DNA from: a virus
Length of the DNA: 46,318 nt
Virus record (IMG/VR): IMGVR_UViG_3300042558_002277
Location: 1-46,318 of that record
Strand: one strand, 5' to 3'
Shown: positions 1 to 7,678 of the stretch, piece by piece
Layout of the letters: each line of letters starts with the position of its first letter
Numbering within the stretch: position 1 is the stretch's first letter
Notes under the pieces: model-generated
Database searches by the model: none
Told to the model about the DNA's origin: nothing
The model's input: the letters and a program-made list of their open reading frames with translations, nothing else
Translations under genes and position numbers: made by a program

Positions 1-33
1 ACACACACTCAACAAAAGGATGGAACTACTAAC

Positions 34-954
34 ATGAAAGTTTTTTACAACGAAAACTACACAGCGTCAAAGTACGCATTTGACACCACACGCAAGTCAA
101 AGGCTATTGTCGCATCTCTAGACTCAAACCCAATCAAGGGTTTGACAATCACCGACCCAGAAACAGACGCATTTACCGATGTTGACGGGCAAGTAACCAA
201 TAGCGAATTCTCAAAGGTGGCAATTAATCACCTTCAGAAACTCCACGACAATACATATTTTGATGCTGTTCTCAAGGGCAACCCTAAGAACTTGGCTGAA
301 TCACAGGGATTTGACTGGGATGAGGGCATCTTCAAGATGGGCGTTGCTCACGCATCGGGTCTAATTGCTGCAACATATGAAGCAATGACGAACAAGACAA
401 CCGCTGGAAGTCTTTCATCAGGTCTCCACCATGCTCACCTTTCACATGGCGCAGGATTCTGCACATTTAATGGTCTTGCTGCTGCTGCTGATTATGCTGT
501 TGAGTCTTTTGGCGCAGAGCGTGTTCTTATTCTTGACTTTGACGCTCATGCTGGCGGTGGAACTTGGGAAATTGTAAACACATATCACCCCGACAATGTT
601 GTACAGGTTGATGTAACTTGTGCTGCTTTTGATACTTGGACACCTGAGGGCGAGAGTTCTATTTGGTATACAGGGCATCAGGATTACCGCAAGGACATTG
701 ACCGTGCGCTTGTCTATGCTTCTAAGAAGTTGGACAAGTTTGACCTAGTTATTTACAACGCAGGAATGGACCCCCTCAATAGCGGTGTCTCTATGAAGGA
801 TATTGTTTACCGTGAAAACGCTGTGCGTGACTTCATTGGCGAAACACCCGCTATCTATGCTCTTGCTGGTGGATACACCTGGGGCAACAAGACAATGGAT
901 GATGTCGTTGATTGGCACCGTATTACCCTTGAAACTTGGGCTAACGCACAATAA
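34..954 (+). CDS. Histone deacetylase/acetylpolyamine amidohydrolase-fold hydrolase
   Basis: 306 aa. The protein carries the arginase/deacetylase-fold signature. A His pair at 132-133 is followed by GFCTFN (141-146). The zinc ligands Asp170 and His172 lie in DFDAHAGGGT, Asp246 in NAGMDPL, and the catalytic Tyr281 in AGGYTW. All metal ligands and the Tyr are therefore present. Members of this family remove acetyl groups from lysine or polyamines, or hydrolyse acetoin-type amides; the substrate here cannot be read from sequence. The second His of the usual HHG is Ala. The start follows AAAGGA about 14 nt upstream. The next gene begins 20 nt downstream. Whether it acts on a protein or a small molecule is open. 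Confidence 0.85.
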   Translation: MKVFYNENYTASKYAFDTTRKSKAIVASLDSNPIKGLTITDPETDAFTDVDGQVTNSEFSKVAINHLQKLHDNTYFDAVLKGNPKNLAESQGFDWDEGIFKMGVAHASGLIAATYEAMTNKTTAGSLSSGLHHAHLSHGAGFCTFNGLAAAADYAVESFGAERVLILDFDAHAGGGTWEIVNTYHPDNVVQVDVTCAAFDTWTPEGESSIWYTGHQDYRKDIDRALVYASKKLDKFDLVIYNAGMDPLNSGVSMKDIVYRENAVRDFIGETPAIYALAGGYTWGNKTMDDVVDWHRITLETWANAQ

Positions 955-974
955 CGGCAAACTACAATGGTTCA

Positions 975-2183
975 ATGACATTGTTTCGCAAAAAGGCTGG
1001 AGAAGAGACCCTCGCTCGTTTGGGCGGGGGTCTTCCCATGTCTGAAAAAGCCCTTGGCGAAACTATCGGTCAAGCCTCATCTGCTGTCAAGCCTTCAGAA
1101 GAAGATGGAGACGGGGACGGGTTTAGGACTGGTCGGGATGGTAGAGACAACATTCCAGTCACAAAACCAGTAGTTAACGCAATTAAAGAACTCTGGTCAG
1201 ACAAAAGACAAAATGCTCTTAAAAAAGACGAAGAGCGTATTGCTGGAGTAGCAAAAAAGTTAAAAGGTCGTAAGCCTAAATACAAAGTTAAAGAACTTGA
1301 AGACCTTATCAATGATGCAAAATCAAGAGAAGATATTGCTAAAGCCCGTAGAGAAGTGCGCCAGTTAGCAAAATCCATTTTTGAATTAGATGGCCTAGGT
1401 CAAAATAGAGAATACAAAACCCGCATCTACAAAGGAAAAGATGGGGTCAGAATTTTTGGGTCTAAGGGCGCATTTCAGGAACGGCATCCATATTCATACA
1501 TTGAAGTAAGCGGAGAAGTACTGGACAAAGACGGCAACAAAGTCGGAATGTTTATCCGAAAAATTTATATGAGTCCAACCCCCTCGTCTAAAAAAGGCCC
1601 CCATGTTTATCACGATTATCTTCGCCTAGATGCCGACCAAAAGGGTCAGGGAATCGGTTCTGATTTTACGCTTGCCACAGAAATGATGTACAAGCAAATG
1701 GGCATCAATGAAGTTCATTTAAATGCTGCACTATCAGACGGCGCATACACATGGCTTCGCGCTGGGTACAACTTCAAATCAGATGAAGAAAGAAAAAAAG
1801 TAGCGAAAATCGTTGAAGAGCGATATCAGATGATGCTCAAAGATGCTGGCTCTAAAGAGAAACTTGTTGCTGGCGGATTCATGACGGCTGCTGGAAGGCA
1901 TCATTCCGACCCAGGCGACCCAGGCGACCCAGTGAAGATGCCAGAACCAATGTTTGAAAGTATGGAAGATTTAGACAAGTTTCTTAAAATTTTGGGTCAA
2001 TTGAAGACACATGAAGTTGGCTCTGAAAAACAACTCCCCCCTATTGCAGTAACTCTTTTCGGTGAGTTTTCTAAGAGGATGCTCAAAGGTGTAGTTGTTG
2101 ATGTCAAAAAGCCAATAGGTACGCCAAACGGAGAAAAATCCCTCACAATCAGGGGATTTGACAAACTCTTTACAAGGGTGTAG
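975..2183 (+). CDS. Unknown protein with C-terminal GNAT-like acetyltransferase segment
   Basis: 402 aa. The N-terminus has an Asp/Gly-rich stretch (DGDGDGFRTGRDGRDN, about residues 44-59) of the Ca-binding-loop type often seen in actinophage virion-associated proteins. This is followed by a Lys/Arg-rich helical segment (70-140). Residues about 215-275 contain DQKGQGIGSDF and a later AGYNF, resembling the acetyl-CoA-binding Q/R-x-x-G-x-G/A loop of GNAT enzymes. A second possible start (ATG at 1037) follows a GGCGGGGG stretch and would give 381 aa. The function is not known; a virion-delivered acetyltransferase-like protein is one possibility. Confidence 0.6.
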   Translation: MTLFRKKAGEETLARLGGGLPMSEKALGETIGQASSAVKPSEEDGDGDGFRTGRDGRDNIPVTKPVVNAIKELWSDKRQNALKKDEERIAGVAKKLKGRKPKYKVKELEDLINDAKSREDIAKARREVRQLAKSIFELDGLGQNREYKTRIYKGKDGVRIFGSKGAFQERHPYSYIEVSGEVLDKDGNKVGMFIRKIYMSPTPSSKKGPHVYHDYLRLDADQKGQGIGSDFTLATEMMYKQMGINEVHLNAALSDGAYTWLRAGYNFKSDEERKKVAKIVEERYQMMLKDAGSKEKLVAGGFMTAAGRHHSDPGDPGDPVKMPEPMFESMEDLDKFLKILGQLKTHEVGSEKQLPPIAVTLFGEFSKRMLKGVVVDVKKPIGTPNGEKSLTIRGFDKLFTRV

Positions 2184-2193
2184 GATAATCAAC

Positions 2194-2376
2194 ATGAATT
2201 ACGAAGTAGAAATTATCAAGTTACTCATGGATAGTCCTCAACTCAGAACTGACTATCCACGCATCTGTGCTGTCGCTCACCTCGTTGCAAAAAACGAAGA
2301 CGACTTCCTGCCCTATGTATGGGCATACGCAACAGGAAAGAGTGACTGGGAAGAACTCGAAAAGCAACTATCGTAA
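2194..2376 (+). CDS. Small unknown protein, 60 aa
   Basis: Acidic protein (MNYEVEIIKLLMDSPQ...) predicted to be largely helical. The ATG at 2194 is preferred over the upstream in-frame start at 2158, which would overlap the previous gene. It begins 10 nt after the preceding stop, so it is likely co-transcribed. No family recognised. Confidence 0.55.
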   Translation: MNYEVEIIKLLMDSPQLRTDYPRICAVAHLVAKNEDDFLPYVWAYATGKSDWEELEKQLS

Positions 2377-2484
2377 GTTGCGAAAATAAGACACCACTGT
2401 TATACTGATTTCCTCACGCAAGGAAAGCAATCATGGTTACATGAACGCCAGACTCAGTGGTACTAGATTCAATAAAAGGAAAAC

Positions 2485-2727
2485 ATGGACGAAGAAATTA
2501 AACACGGCACATATGCCGCATACACAAACAAAAAGTGTCGTTGCGAAGAATGCAAATCAGCGGCACGCGAATATATGCGCGAATACCGCAAAACAGAAGG
2601 CGGACGAGCACGCTCCCGTCTCTACACCCACATTGCAACAAAGCGAAACAGCAAGGCTGCAGGATGGGTAAAAGAAAATCATCCTGATGTATGGGAAAAA
2701 ATCTGTTCAGAAGTGACGGCAAAATAA
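2485..2727 (+). CDS. Small basic protein with paired-Cys motif
   Basis: 80 aa. It begins MDEEIKHGTYAAYTNKKCRC and continues EECKSAAREYMREYR, a CRCEEC cluster (Cys-x-Cys-x-x-Cys) followed by a basic helix. Short proteins with an HGT..GY..KCRC..C start are common in actinophages and probably bind zinc and nucleic acid, but no precise role is known to me. The start is preceded by AAAAGGA. The upstream 108 nt contain a direct repeat around AAGGAAA but no clear promoter. Confidence 0.65.
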   Translation: MDEEIKHGTYAAYTNKKCRCEECKSAAREYMREYRKTEGGRARSRLYTHIATKRNSKAAGWVKENHPDVWEKICSEVTAK

Positions 2728-2730
2728 CAA

Positions 2731-2991
2731 ATGTGCGAATTTCTTAAAGGTCCAGAACATAAAGACATGAAAAAAATTGCCGAACTTACCATTCGTGCAA
2801 ATGCAGAAAAACATGTATGCGACGCACTATTTGCTACGCTTTCAGAAGCAAAACGCAACCCTTCTTCACCAAAGATGAACGAAGCATCAGACATTTACTC
2901 CCGTCTCCTTTTGGCACGAAGCACAAACGACTTTTCAGGTATTGAAGAAATCGCACATCACATTATGGGCGAGCAAAATGGACAGTTATGA
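2731..2991 (+). CDS. Unknown protein, 86 aa
   Basis: Helical, mixed-charge protein starting MCEFLKGPEHKD, 3 nt after the previous stop. No clear family. It probably belongs to one transcript with 2485-2727 and the overlapping gene at 2978. Confidence 0.55.
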   Translation: MCEFLKGPEHKDMKKIAELTIRANAEKHVCDALFATLSEAKRNPSSPKMNEASDIYSRLLLARSTNDFSGIEEIAHHIMGEQNGQL

Positions 2992-3178
2992 AATGCGTAA
3001 AGCATTCATAAATTCTATCCCAGTTGATTTTGTGACATCACAACTCAACAATTACATAGACAAGCCCAATACCTATTCAGTTAACGACACGGTTGCGTTA
3101 GTTAGTCTTGCAGTAGGGCTTATCACCCGCATGAGTAAAGAATTGATTAATGAAGATGATGGCTCGCTTCAAAATTGA
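2978..3178 (+). CDS. Unknown protein, 66 aa
   Basis: Starts at ATG 2978 (MDSYEMRKAFINSIP), overlapping the previous gene by 14 nt; an upstream in-frame ATG at 2942 lies deep inside that gene. The C-terminal half is hydrophobic (VALVSLAVGLITRM), possibly one amphipathic or membrane-associated helix. No family recognised. Confidence 0.5.
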   Translation: MDSYEMRKAFINSIPVDFVTSQLNNYIDKPNTYSVNDTVALVSLAVGLITRMSKELINEDDGSLQN

Positions 3179-3437
3179 TAATCTATATAACACAAGAGAA
3201 GTTGGCATTCATTACTTTGCCGACGGATATGAACGAATGGCTGGAGTTGCATTATGGGACAAATTAGTTGGGGTGGAATGGCAAGCGGGGAATCGCAAAC
3301 CGAAGTTCTCAAAAAAGAAGTATCTGAACTCCGTGCAAGAATGCTCGGAAACGATATTCCAATTGAACCTTCAGAACTACCCCCATCAACGCTCGGGGCA
3401 AAACTCGGAACAATCGGAAGCAAATTTAAATCCTTGA
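3159..3437 (+). CDS. Unknown protein, zero-frame part of a possible -1 frameshift pair
   Basis: Begins MARFKIDNLYNTREVGIHYF, overlapping the preceding gene by 20 nt. The first ~50 residues look protein-like; the remainder of this frame (NSVQECSETIFQLNLQNYPH...) looks like out-of-frame translation. At 3311-3317 the frame reads TCA AAA AAG, a perfect A_AAA_AAG slippery heptamer. A -1 slip there would continue into the frame that ends at 3457, giving about 99 aa. An assembly indel in the A6 run is the other explanation. Confidence 0.45.
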   Translation: MARFKIDNLYNTREVGIHYFADGYERMAGVALWDKLVGVEWQAGNRKPKFSKKKYLNSVQECSETIFQLNLQNYPHQRSGQNSEQSEANLNP

Positions 3438-3457
3438 CACGCTTTAAGTCTCTCTGA
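3254..3457 (+). CDS. Unknown protein, -1-frame partner of the 3159 gene
   Basis: 67 aa. It contains a short coiled-coil-like helix (TEVLKKEVSELRARM, about residues 16-30) and a basic C-terminus (GTIGSKFKSLTRFKSL). It can start alone at ATG 3254, with GGAG 9 nt upstream, or be reached by -1 frameshifting from the 3159 frame at A_AAA_AAG. The downstream promoter at 3434 overlaps its 3' end. Confidence 0.5.
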   Translation: MGQISWGGMASGESQTEVLKKEVSELRARMLGNDIPIEPSELPPSTLGAKLGTIGSKFKSLTRFKSL

Positions 3458-3493
3458 TAAAATAAACCAATACCTACTAGAAAAAAGGAAAAC
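3434..3493 (+). promoter_or_regulatory. Promoter and ACCTACTA leader for 3494
   Basis: -35 TTGACA (3434-3439), 18-nt spacer, -10 TAAAAT (3458-3463). The leader carries TACCTACTAGA followed by AAAAAAGGA. The spacer lacks the ACACCC box found in most other ACCTACTA promoters. Confidence 0.65.
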
Positions 3494-3799
3494 ATGTTTG
3501 TATTTAATCCGCCGATGGATAGTCCATTGGCTACTGAAGTTCCATGCGTTGTGTACCTCTCGCAACCAAATGCTTCACCCCGCATGTACGGACCATTCGC
3601 AAGTCTTATAGAAGCAATTGACTGGTGCTCAAGCCAGGACTTCAATTACTCATTCCAAATTGCACCAATGCGTCGCACAGACAAAGTTCGCAATAGCAGT
3701 AACGACTGGTTCGGACCAGAACACATCGACATTGAAATGTTTATTGATGATATTTACGACATCGAAAAGTTCCGTGAATACGAGCAGGGAATCCAATGA
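3494..3799 (+). CDS. Unknown protein, 101 aa
   Basis: Starts MFVFNPPMDSPLATEVPCVV behind an ACCTACTA leader and AAAAAAGGA. The middle (PRMYGPFASLIEAIDWC) resembles the strand-helix element of small phage proteins that modulate host enzymes, but I cannot assign it. The C-terminus is acidic. The stop overlaps the next start (ATGA). Confidence 0.65.
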   Translation: MFVFNPPMDSPLATEVPCVVYLSQPNASPRMYGPFASLIEAIDWCSSQDFNYSFQIAPMRRTDKVRNSSNDWFGPEHIDIEMFIDDIYDIEKFREYEQGIQ

Positions 3800-4773
3800 G
3801 TGCTCGTATTGCGCATAGCGCAAACGATGCATACGACTACCACACCGAAATTGTCAAGTCTGTCATTAGTCCACTTCGTGGCGATATTGACGACAGGCTT
3901 CGTTGCATCATTTCCGATGCAGACGCAGCAAAAAAACCGCAATCTGAACAATTTGCGATGATTGGTCAAGTGTTTGAAGTTGAAACAGTCATGCTCAACA
4001 AGTCACAAACAATCTTCGTATCAGGAGAAATAGTTGACGAAATACTTGAAGCAGAAAAAACACTCATCGACACGGCAATAATTGAACAAGACCTGTTTAC
4101 ACCAGCAGGTCTCATCGTGCTTGAGAAACCACTGAAATACGAACTGCCAGTAGATGACAACGAATACATCGAAACATGGCTTGTCACATCAATCTGCTAC
4201 ACGACATTAGATGAACAAATCAATATCAACATCTACGGAAACCTACATTCAATCCGCGAAGCATCAGGAGAACTGGTGTACTCAATAGATGACGACAAAA
4301 ATGAATATACTTACACCAAATCTATAAAAGAAATTCCCCGAAGTCGTATCTGTTTAGCAGACATAACCGTATTTGGGTTTGGCGAAACAACAATTGCATA
4401 CGATGATGCACTCCTCCAAATCAAACGCTTCCTCATCGCTTTCTTCCGACTCACATATGAATATTTAGAGCGTCACACAGAGAAACCTCCACGCACATCA
4501 CGGCGTAGAGCAGAACGAGAGAACCGTCCACAAGATGGTTACACCGTCTATATGAAATTACGCAGAACTCTTCACGATGGCGATAATGGTGGAACGACCT
4601 CTTCTCCTGCATACGCTTTTCGTGTTCGTGGACATTGGAAACGGGCGTATCTCCGCTCGCGCGGTTTCCCCGTGGGAGACCCTCGTTCGTACCGTCATGT
4701 TTATGTAAAGGATTACATTAAAGGTCGCGGCGATTTCATTGAATCAAAGCGTCTAGTGAAAGTTGAAAAATGA
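3796..4773 (+). CDS. Unknown protein with C-terminal VRGHWKR/VKDYIKGRG motif
   Basis: 325 aa. The N-terminal two thirds is an acidic, mostly helical and beta region with no recognised motif. The C-terminal 90 residues are basic (SRRRAERENRP) and contain FRVRGHWKRAYLRSRG followed by YVKDYIKGRGDF. This C-terminal signature recurs in phage and plasmid proteins of unknown function as I remember them. ATGA overlaps join it to both neighbours, so the three genes 3494-4916 are translationally coupled. Confidence 0.7.
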   Translation: MSARIAHSANDAYDYHTEIVKSVISPLRGDIDDRLRCIISDADAAKKPQSEQFAMIGQVFEVETVMLNKSQTIFVSGEIVDEILEAEKTLIDTAIIEQDLFTPAGLIVLEKPLKYELPVDDNEYIETWLVTSICYTTLDEQININIYGNLHSIREASGELVYSIDDDKNEYTYTKSIKEIPRSRICLADITVFGFGETTIAYDDALLQIKRFLIAFFRLTYEYLERHTEKPPRTSRRRAERENRPQDGYTVYMKLRRTLHDGDNGGTTSSPAYAFRVRGHWKRAYLRSRGFPVGDPRSYRHVYVKDYIKGRGDFIESKRLVKVEK

Positions 4774-4916
4774 CAGAAGAACAAACAGCACTACTTGTCT
4801 GCATTGATGAGTTTATTTCAGACATTGCAAAGCAGAGTGTCATTGATACTGGCTCTGTCGTTGACCGTCTTTTAGATATCCGAAATCTTGCTGAGGACAC
4901 CGTAGTCCCTGTTTAA
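4770..4916 (+). CDS. Small unknown protein, 48 aa
   Basis: MTEEQTALLVCIDEFISDIA..., an acidic helical peptide ending TVVPV. The ATG overlaps the stop of the preceding gene, which supports translation. No family. Confidence 0.5.
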   Translation: MTEEQTALLVCIDEFISDIAKQSVIDTGSVVDRLLDIRNLAEDTVVPV

Positions 4917-4953
4917 ATAAATTTATCTGCCACAGAAAGGTTGTTGTATATTT

Positions 4954-5604
4954 ATGAGGTGGATAGCCCTCTACACCCAGAAAATCGTTGCCCTCCACTC
5001 GCTAACAAAGCATGCTGAAACCACCCCAGCGGCTCTGTGCGAGGCATACGCAGACGCAAAAACCCAAAACGGACTCCTCAAGGCTGACATCTTTAAAAGC
5101 GCTCTCACAGGCAACTACACAGCCAGACAAGTGCTGCATATCAACGAAGTGTGCAACCTTCCACACAACCGAGACACCCGAACCTCATTGCAATACGCAA
5201 CCGACCTAATCATCGGATGGCTCTCCGAAGACGCAATCCTAAAAATGATTCCAAACGCGCAACCCATCGGGGCAGACAAAGACCGTGACTTCCTCACAAA
5301 AGGGGCAATCAGCCACACCGCTGACATCCAAACCCCCACCAAAACAATAGAACTCATCTTCGACTACACCAACCACTGGTCAAAAGCAGACAAACTAGAC
5401 CTCCGAGACAACAAACTCGACTACCTCAAACAAAACAACATCACACTATTAGGTGTCGCACCACGCACAGGAAAAGCACTAGTCATCACAAACTACGACA
5501 ACTTCACATACGGCGAAATCCCCGCATACGGCAAGTCAGGGTGGACACTCCAAAAAGTATCCCAACACCTAAAACCCATCAACGAAGCAATAAACGAAAT
5601 ATAA
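4954..5604 (+). CDS. Unknown protein, possible degenerate nuclease fold
   Basis: 216 aa. An N-terminal helical region is followed by a segment at about 120-170 (ADIQTPTKTIELIFDYTNHW) whose strand pattern recalls PD-(D/E)XK folds, but the E-x-K is not clear (ELI), so a nuclease is only a guess. Codon third positions are strongly A/C-rich, as in the next gene and unlike 3494-4916. An AGAAAGG site lies upstream of ATG 4954. Confidence 0.6.
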   Translation: MRWIALYTQKIVALHSLTKHAETTPAALCEAYADAKTQNGLLKADIFKSALTGNYTARQVLHINEVCNLPHNRDTRTSLQYATDLIIGWLSEDAILKMIPNAQPIGADKDRDFLTKGAISHTADIQTPTKTIELIFDYTNHWSKADKLDLRDNKLDYLKQNNITLLGVAPRTGKALVITNYDNFTYGEIPAYGKSGWTLQKVSQHLKPINEAINEI

Positions 5605-5677
5605 GCGCGAAGCGCACAACGCAAAAATTGAAAAACGCGCCCAAATTCACGACCATCCACGACTAGAAAAACACAAT

Positions 5678-6112
5678 ATGCGTGAATACGACATCCAACC
5701 AAACTTCCTAAAAGACCTCGCACACGGCGAACAAGGCGAAGAAACAATCAAAACCTTCCTCACAAACCTCGCCCAAGGCGCAATAGAAGTAAAAACAGAC
5801 CGATACCGCAACGGCAGAATCGTCATAGAAACAAACCAAAAACCACCAGGCCAAAACTGGAAACCCTCAGGCATCAATATCACCACAGCCCAATGGTGGG
5901 TCTACCAATACCACCTAGACGGCGCATTCATCACCATCAAAACCGACAGACTCAAACGCTACCTCAGAGCCAACAAACAACGATACAACGAACAAACCAA
6001 ACAAACAATGGGAACAAACGGAGACAACCCAACAAAAGGGTGGCTACTCCAACCACACGAAGTACAAGACCTCATGCTCAACGAGAAGTACGACACTCCC
6101 CAATCGGTTTAA
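5678..6112 (+). CDS. PD-(D/E)XK-type nuclease
   Basis: 144 aa. The core is GEQGEETI (17-24) followed by AIEVKTDRYRNGRIVIETNQ (about 35-54), giving the Glu37-x-Lys39 of the E-x-K motif and a further acidic Glu51. SGINITTAQWWVYQY (64-78) follows, a pattern typical of small phage nucleases of the restriction-endonuclease/resolvase fold. A role in recombination or DNA turnover is likely; the substrate is unknown. Strongly A/C-rich codons match the upstream gene. It ends the leftward + block. Confidence 0.75.
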   Translation: MREYDIQPNFLKDLAHGEQGEETIKTFLTNLAQGAIEVKTDRYRNGRIVIETNQKPPGQNWKPSGINITTAQWWVYQYHLDGAFITIKTDRLKRYLRANKQRYNEQTKQTMGTNGDNPTKGWLLQPHEVQDLMLNEKYDTPQSV

Positions 6113-6294
6113 TTTAAATGAAGTCATCAGGAATATAAAAATTTATCACGGGCACGCCCACTATACCCAGCCTCTGCCCTCAGGAAGAGTCCCGCACTTG
6201 AACCGTTACTCTGGCATAACTCGCACTATCAAAACTTCCAGCCCCTTATTTTTTGACGAAATCGGTTTTTGCATGGGACTTTTTTTACGAGGTC

Positions 6295-6395
6295 GTGTTT
6301 TTGTAGGTCATGCTTTTAGAGTGTTCGTTGTTTTGTAGGTCATGCTTTTGTGTTGTTCGTTGTTTTTTGGCTGATGTTTTTGTCATGCTTTTGTT
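6295..6395 (+). repeat. Imperfect tandem repeats, GTAGGTCATGCTTTT unit
   Basis: Two copies of a roughly 34-nt unit (TTTTGTAGGTCATGCTTTT then GTTCGTTG) at about 6299-6331 and 6332-6361, plus a shorter third copy (TTTTTGTCATGCTTTTGTTG). Non-coding. No function is evident. Confidence 0.7.
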
Positions 6396-6418
6396 GGTTT
6401 TGTTTTGCTACTTAGTTG

Positions 6419-6432
6419 CGAACATTTGTTCG
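6419..6432. promoter_or_regulatory. LexA-type box (SOS operator)
   Basis: CGAACATTTGTTCG, a perfect palindrome fitting the Gram-positive LexA consensus CGAAC-N4-GTTCG. It lies 98 nt upstream of the 6531 gene, paired with a second copy at 6464. Confidence 0.7.
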
Positions 6433-6463
6433 TGTTGTTGTTGTGTTGTTAGTCGTGCCTAAG

Positions 6464-6477
6464 CGAACATGTGTTCG
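6464..6477. promoter_or_regulatory. LexA-type box (SOS operator)
   Basis: CGAACATGTGTTCG. It lies directly upstream of a plausible promoter (TTGTGT, 17 nt, TAGTAT) for the 6531 gene, where repressor binding would block RNA polymerase. Confidence 0.7.
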
Positions 6478-6530
6478 TGTTGTGTTCTGTATTACTAGTG
6501 TGTAGTATGTGTGCATGAAAGAAAGAAGGT

Positions 6531-6716
6531 ATGACTATGGGAAACCATGTCACAGAACTGCACAAGGCATGGTCTCGTGAGATGCTTATTGGCGATGATG
6601 GCAAGATGTTGCACAATGTAGATGTTGCTCTGCTTGTTGCTCATCTCCTCGCTGATAGAGAGGCGTTGAGAAATGCGTTGCTTGACCTTGAGGACTTACG
6701 GGTGGCTAACGGGTAG
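6531..6716 (+). CDS. Small unknown protein, putatively SOS-regulated
   Basis: 61 aa helical protein (MTMGNHVTELHKAWSREMLIG...), preceded by AGAAAGAAGG. Two LexA-type boxes lie just upstream, so induction by DNA damage is inferred. No family recognised. An alternative start two codons downstream is equally possible. Confidence 0.6.
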   Translation: MTMGNHVTELHKAWSREMLIGDDGKMLHNVDVALLVAHLLADREALRNALLDLEDLRVANG

Positions 6717-6764
6717 ATAGAGAGAGGGGGTAGTGATGCTCCCTCTTTTTCTTTGTCTAATGAC

Positions 6765-6800
6765 TTGACAGTGATACACCCATAGTGTAATATCTAATAC
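6765..6800 (+). promoter_or_regulatory. Box promoter, leaderless, for 6801
   Basis: -35 TTGACA (6765-6770), 17-nt spacer GTGATACACCCATAGTG, -10 TAATAT (6788-6793). The ATG at 6801 lies 7 nt after the -10, so the transcript should begin at or next to the start codon. Confidence 0.8.
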
Positions 6801-7043
6801 ATGAAGGAAACATACCTACATAGCGACATGACACTACGGGAAACAATCACCCACCTAGTCGCAACAGAACGAGAAGCACGAAGCAGATTCCGATGGGGGT
6901 CACCATGTCGCCTCATCCGCACAATAGACATCCTCGTACACATCGTTCTCCCCGAACTAATAGAAGATGCAATGCCTCAGACAACCAAATACCTGAGAAG
7001 CACAAGCCCCCGATGGGGACGCTCATGGAGAGAGTGGGACTAA
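6801..7043 (+). CDS. Unknown protein, leaderless mRNA
   Basis: 80 aa, basic and rich in Arg/Trp at the C-terminus (SPRWGRSWREWD). There is no Shine-Dalgarno sequence; the ATG coincides with the predicted transcription start. The stop overlaps the stop of the convergent gene (CTAA at 7040-7043). No family. Confidence 0.6.
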   Translation: MKETYLHSDMTLRETITHLVATEREARSRFRWGSPCRLIRTIDILVHIVLPELIEDAMPQTTKYLRSTSPRWGRSWREWD

Positions 7044-7258
7044 CCCGCTCTCCACTTGCGGGCGTTGTACGCATGAATCCCAATGTACGCAACAGCACCA
7101 AAGATAAACCCATACTGCCTAGTGACTAGCGCATACCCAATCCACAGGCACTCATTCAGAGCAGTGACACCCCACGCCCACCAATACCTGCGCCCAACCA
7201 GCAGAAGCCCCGTCACACCAATACATGACAACACCCACGACCAGAGTTGCTCACTCAT
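7040..7258 (-). CDS. Small membrane protein
   Basis: 72 aa with about three hydrophobic segments: residues 6-22, WWAWGVTALNECLWIGYALV (about 25-44) and FIFGAVAYIGIHAYNARKW near the C-terminus. The layout resembles small actinophage membrane proteins of unknown role. The ATG overlaps the end of the upstream 27-aa gene by 8 nt (ATGAGTGA). Confidence 0.65.
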   Translation of the reverse strand: MSEQLWSWVLSCIGVTGLLLVGRRYWWAWGVTALNECLWIGYALVTRQYGFIFGAVAYIGIHAYNARKWRAG

Positions 7259-7334
7259 CAAACAACATAGACAGCAGTATCACAATCCCAGCAAGAAGAG
7301 GAACCGCAAAGAACAAACGGACAAACCAAATCAT
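7251..7334 (-). CDS. 27-aa single-span membrane peptide
   Basis: MIWFVRLFFAVPLLAGIVIL followed by LSMLFDE, one hydrophobic helix. Its ATG overlaps the stop of the MazG-like gene (ATGA), and its end overlaps the next start by 8 nt. This chain of overlaps argues that it is translated. Function unknown. Confidence 0.55.
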   Translation of the reverse strand: MIWFVRLFFAVPLLAGIVILLSMLFDE

Positions 7335-7678
7335 CGGGTATCGCCGTCACCGCCAATGACCCCACGGGTATCACGGTCACCAAGTTTATCCAAGTTCATA
7401 ACAGCCACATCAGACAAATCAGTCTCAAGTTCAGTAGCAACCATAGCCACATACCAAAGCACATCACCCAACTCAGCCAGCAACACAGCCTTACGCTCAG
7501 AGGAAATAACACCACCCTCATCACGGATAGCCTTCTTCAGTTTCCCAGCAACCTCGCCAGCCTCAGAAGCCATACCGAGGACTGTATAGACAAGTCCTGA
7601 CTCCTTCGGGTACTTAGCAGTCGTGGAGGCAAACATTTGGTAATCGTCAATATTCATGGGCGTGACTCTATCACTCAC
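7331..7678 (-). CDS. MazG-like nucleotide pyrophosphohydrolase
   Basis: 115 aa. It has the all-alpha NTP pyrophosphatase pattern: LGMASEAGEVAGKLKKAIRD supplies the first E-x-x-E pair and LLAELGDVLWYVAMVATEL the downstream E-x-x-D. The end KLGDRDTRGVIGGDGDTR matches the KL..R..RG....GD.R tail of phage MazG-like enzymes. These hydrolyse (d)NTPs or alarmones to monophosphates and may alter nucleotide pools or ppGpp during infection. The GTG at 7678 overlaps the previous stop (GTGAGTGA); an ATG at 7657 is the alternative. Confidence 0.85.
   Translation of the reverse strand: MSDRVTPMNIDDYQMFASTTAKYPKESGLVYTVLGMASEAGEVAGKLKKAIRDEGGVISSERKAVLLAELGDVLWYVAMVATELETDLSDVAVMNLDKLGDRDTRGVIGGDGDTR

Larger units (their letters stand above)
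6117..6530. other. Gene-free T/G-rich stretch
   Basis: About 410 nt with no convincing gene. It starts A/C-rich like the preceding genes and becomes T/G-rich near 6240. It holds imperfect repeats (6295-6395), two LexA-type palindromes and the promoter of the 6531 gene. There is no clear terminator for the upstream operon. Confidence 0.6.

Noticed and set aside
7083-7589. 168-aa + strand ORF at 7083-7589
   Set aside because: Low-complexity translation (His/Ser/Pro/Thr) opposite the MazG-like operon, no ribosome site; a shadow frame.
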